Positions 24,807 through 24,872 of a DNA stretch of 24,872 bases are shown in pieces. The translations under genes and the position numbers were made by a program. A model generated the notes under the pieces. That model was not told the origin of the DNA. It saw nothing but the letters and a program-made list of their open reading frames with translations, and searched no databases. Numbering within the stretch: the stretch's first letter is position 1; every line of letters starts with the position of its first letter. This DNA comes from a virus: IMG/VR virus record IMGVR_UViG_3300005264_000121, positions 1 through 24,872 of that record, one strand, 5' to 3'.

Positions 24807-24872
24807 GTTATTTCTCCTGTTCTTTCTTCCTCTCATCATAATATTTCTCAGCTTTCTCCATACGAGTCTTCT
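24769..24872. repeat. Right copy of 104-bp perfect terminal inverted repeat
   Basis: This is the reverse complement of positions 1-104 with no mismatch. Read on the minus strand it again gives the 3' end of a charged reading frame, the AGGAGA site and the start MAGKLGRPRKDV. Past the repeat the two arms differ: here the frame closes after five more codons and the terminase operon begins. The edge of the repeat falls within the AAGGTGAT ribosome binding site of the next gene, with only the leading AA inside the repeat. Confidence 0.97.
24808..24870 (-). CDS. 3' end of the same unidentified upstream gene (partial, right arm)
   Basis: This is the mirror copy of the 20-codon charged frame at the left edge, read on the minus strand and stopping at 24808-24810. 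Having the same gene end at both borders means either that this gene is duplicated in inverted orientation, or that the assembly entered one shared locus from both sides. Small-terminase genes often sit just upstream of terL, so this gene could be one. Nothing in the 20 visible residues proves it. Confidence 0.45.
   Translation of the reverse strand, partial: KTRMEKAEKYYDERKKEQEK

Noticed and set aside
1-24872. The terminal inverted repeats as the ends of a transposon
   Set aside because: No transposase or integrase is present, the repeats carry coding sequence and a ribosome binding site, and the cargo is a complete virion operon. Target duplications cannot be seen because the window ends at the repeats.
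1-24872. tRNA or rRNA genes
   Set aside because: Nearly all sequence is coding and the only gap over 100 bases is pure A/T-rich with no cloverleaf; I saw no conserved GTTCRA arm in a non-coding stretch.

Overview
The window looks like the virion half of an AT-rich (roughly one third G+C by eye) tailed phage of the short-tailed P22 type. The evidence is a minus-strand operon from 24756 down to 10294 whose order matches P22 gene for gene in position and size: large terminase, portal, scaffold, coat, gp4-like connector, gp10-like tail hub, a needle or short-fibre protein, a small protein, and three ejection proteins. Good AAGG/GGAG ribosome binding sites precede many genes, so a Shine-Dalgarno-using bacterial host is likely. 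I cannot name the host.

Layout. Positions 1-104 and 24769-24872 are a perfect 104-bp terminal inverted repeat. Each copy carries the last 20 codons of an upstream gene, a ribosome binding site and the start of a gene beginning MAGKLGRPRKDV. The plus strand (67-10300) reads inward from the left copy: a small AT-hook-like protein, a solenoid repeat protein with a Ser/Glu tail, two DUF2589-type proteins, and then a run of fibre-like genes built from shuffled modules. The minus strand reads inward from the right copy and carries the whole morphogenesis operon. The two units converge at about 10.3 kb, where their stop codons overlap by 7 bases.

How the genes work together. Terminase and portal package DNA into a shell of coat protein built on scaffold. 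The gp4-like and gp10-like proteins close the head and form the tail stub. Three glycine-rich or coiled-coil proteins at the end of the operon are probably ejected with the DNA. The plus-strand fibre genes probably provide host recognition. They share a roughly 45-residue repeat (pattern A-x-H ... N-E-F ... I-E-D-S ... K-K-R), MGG...DP...ATKNYVD modules and a C-terminal 'DNAsA..GGL..G..YRTVDVLKVVH' anchor.

Main points for a second look: the inverted repeat that supplies the same gene start to both convergent operons; an A8 slippery site (5762-5769) at which a -1 shift would fuse two fibre frames into one protein of about 1,698 residues; the IEDS repeat family; and the unusual accessory cassette of a DUF4116-like solenoid plus two DUF2589 paralogues. 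No replication, lysis, integration or small-terminase gene is recognisable, so the window is probably one arm of a larger genome rather than a complete one.
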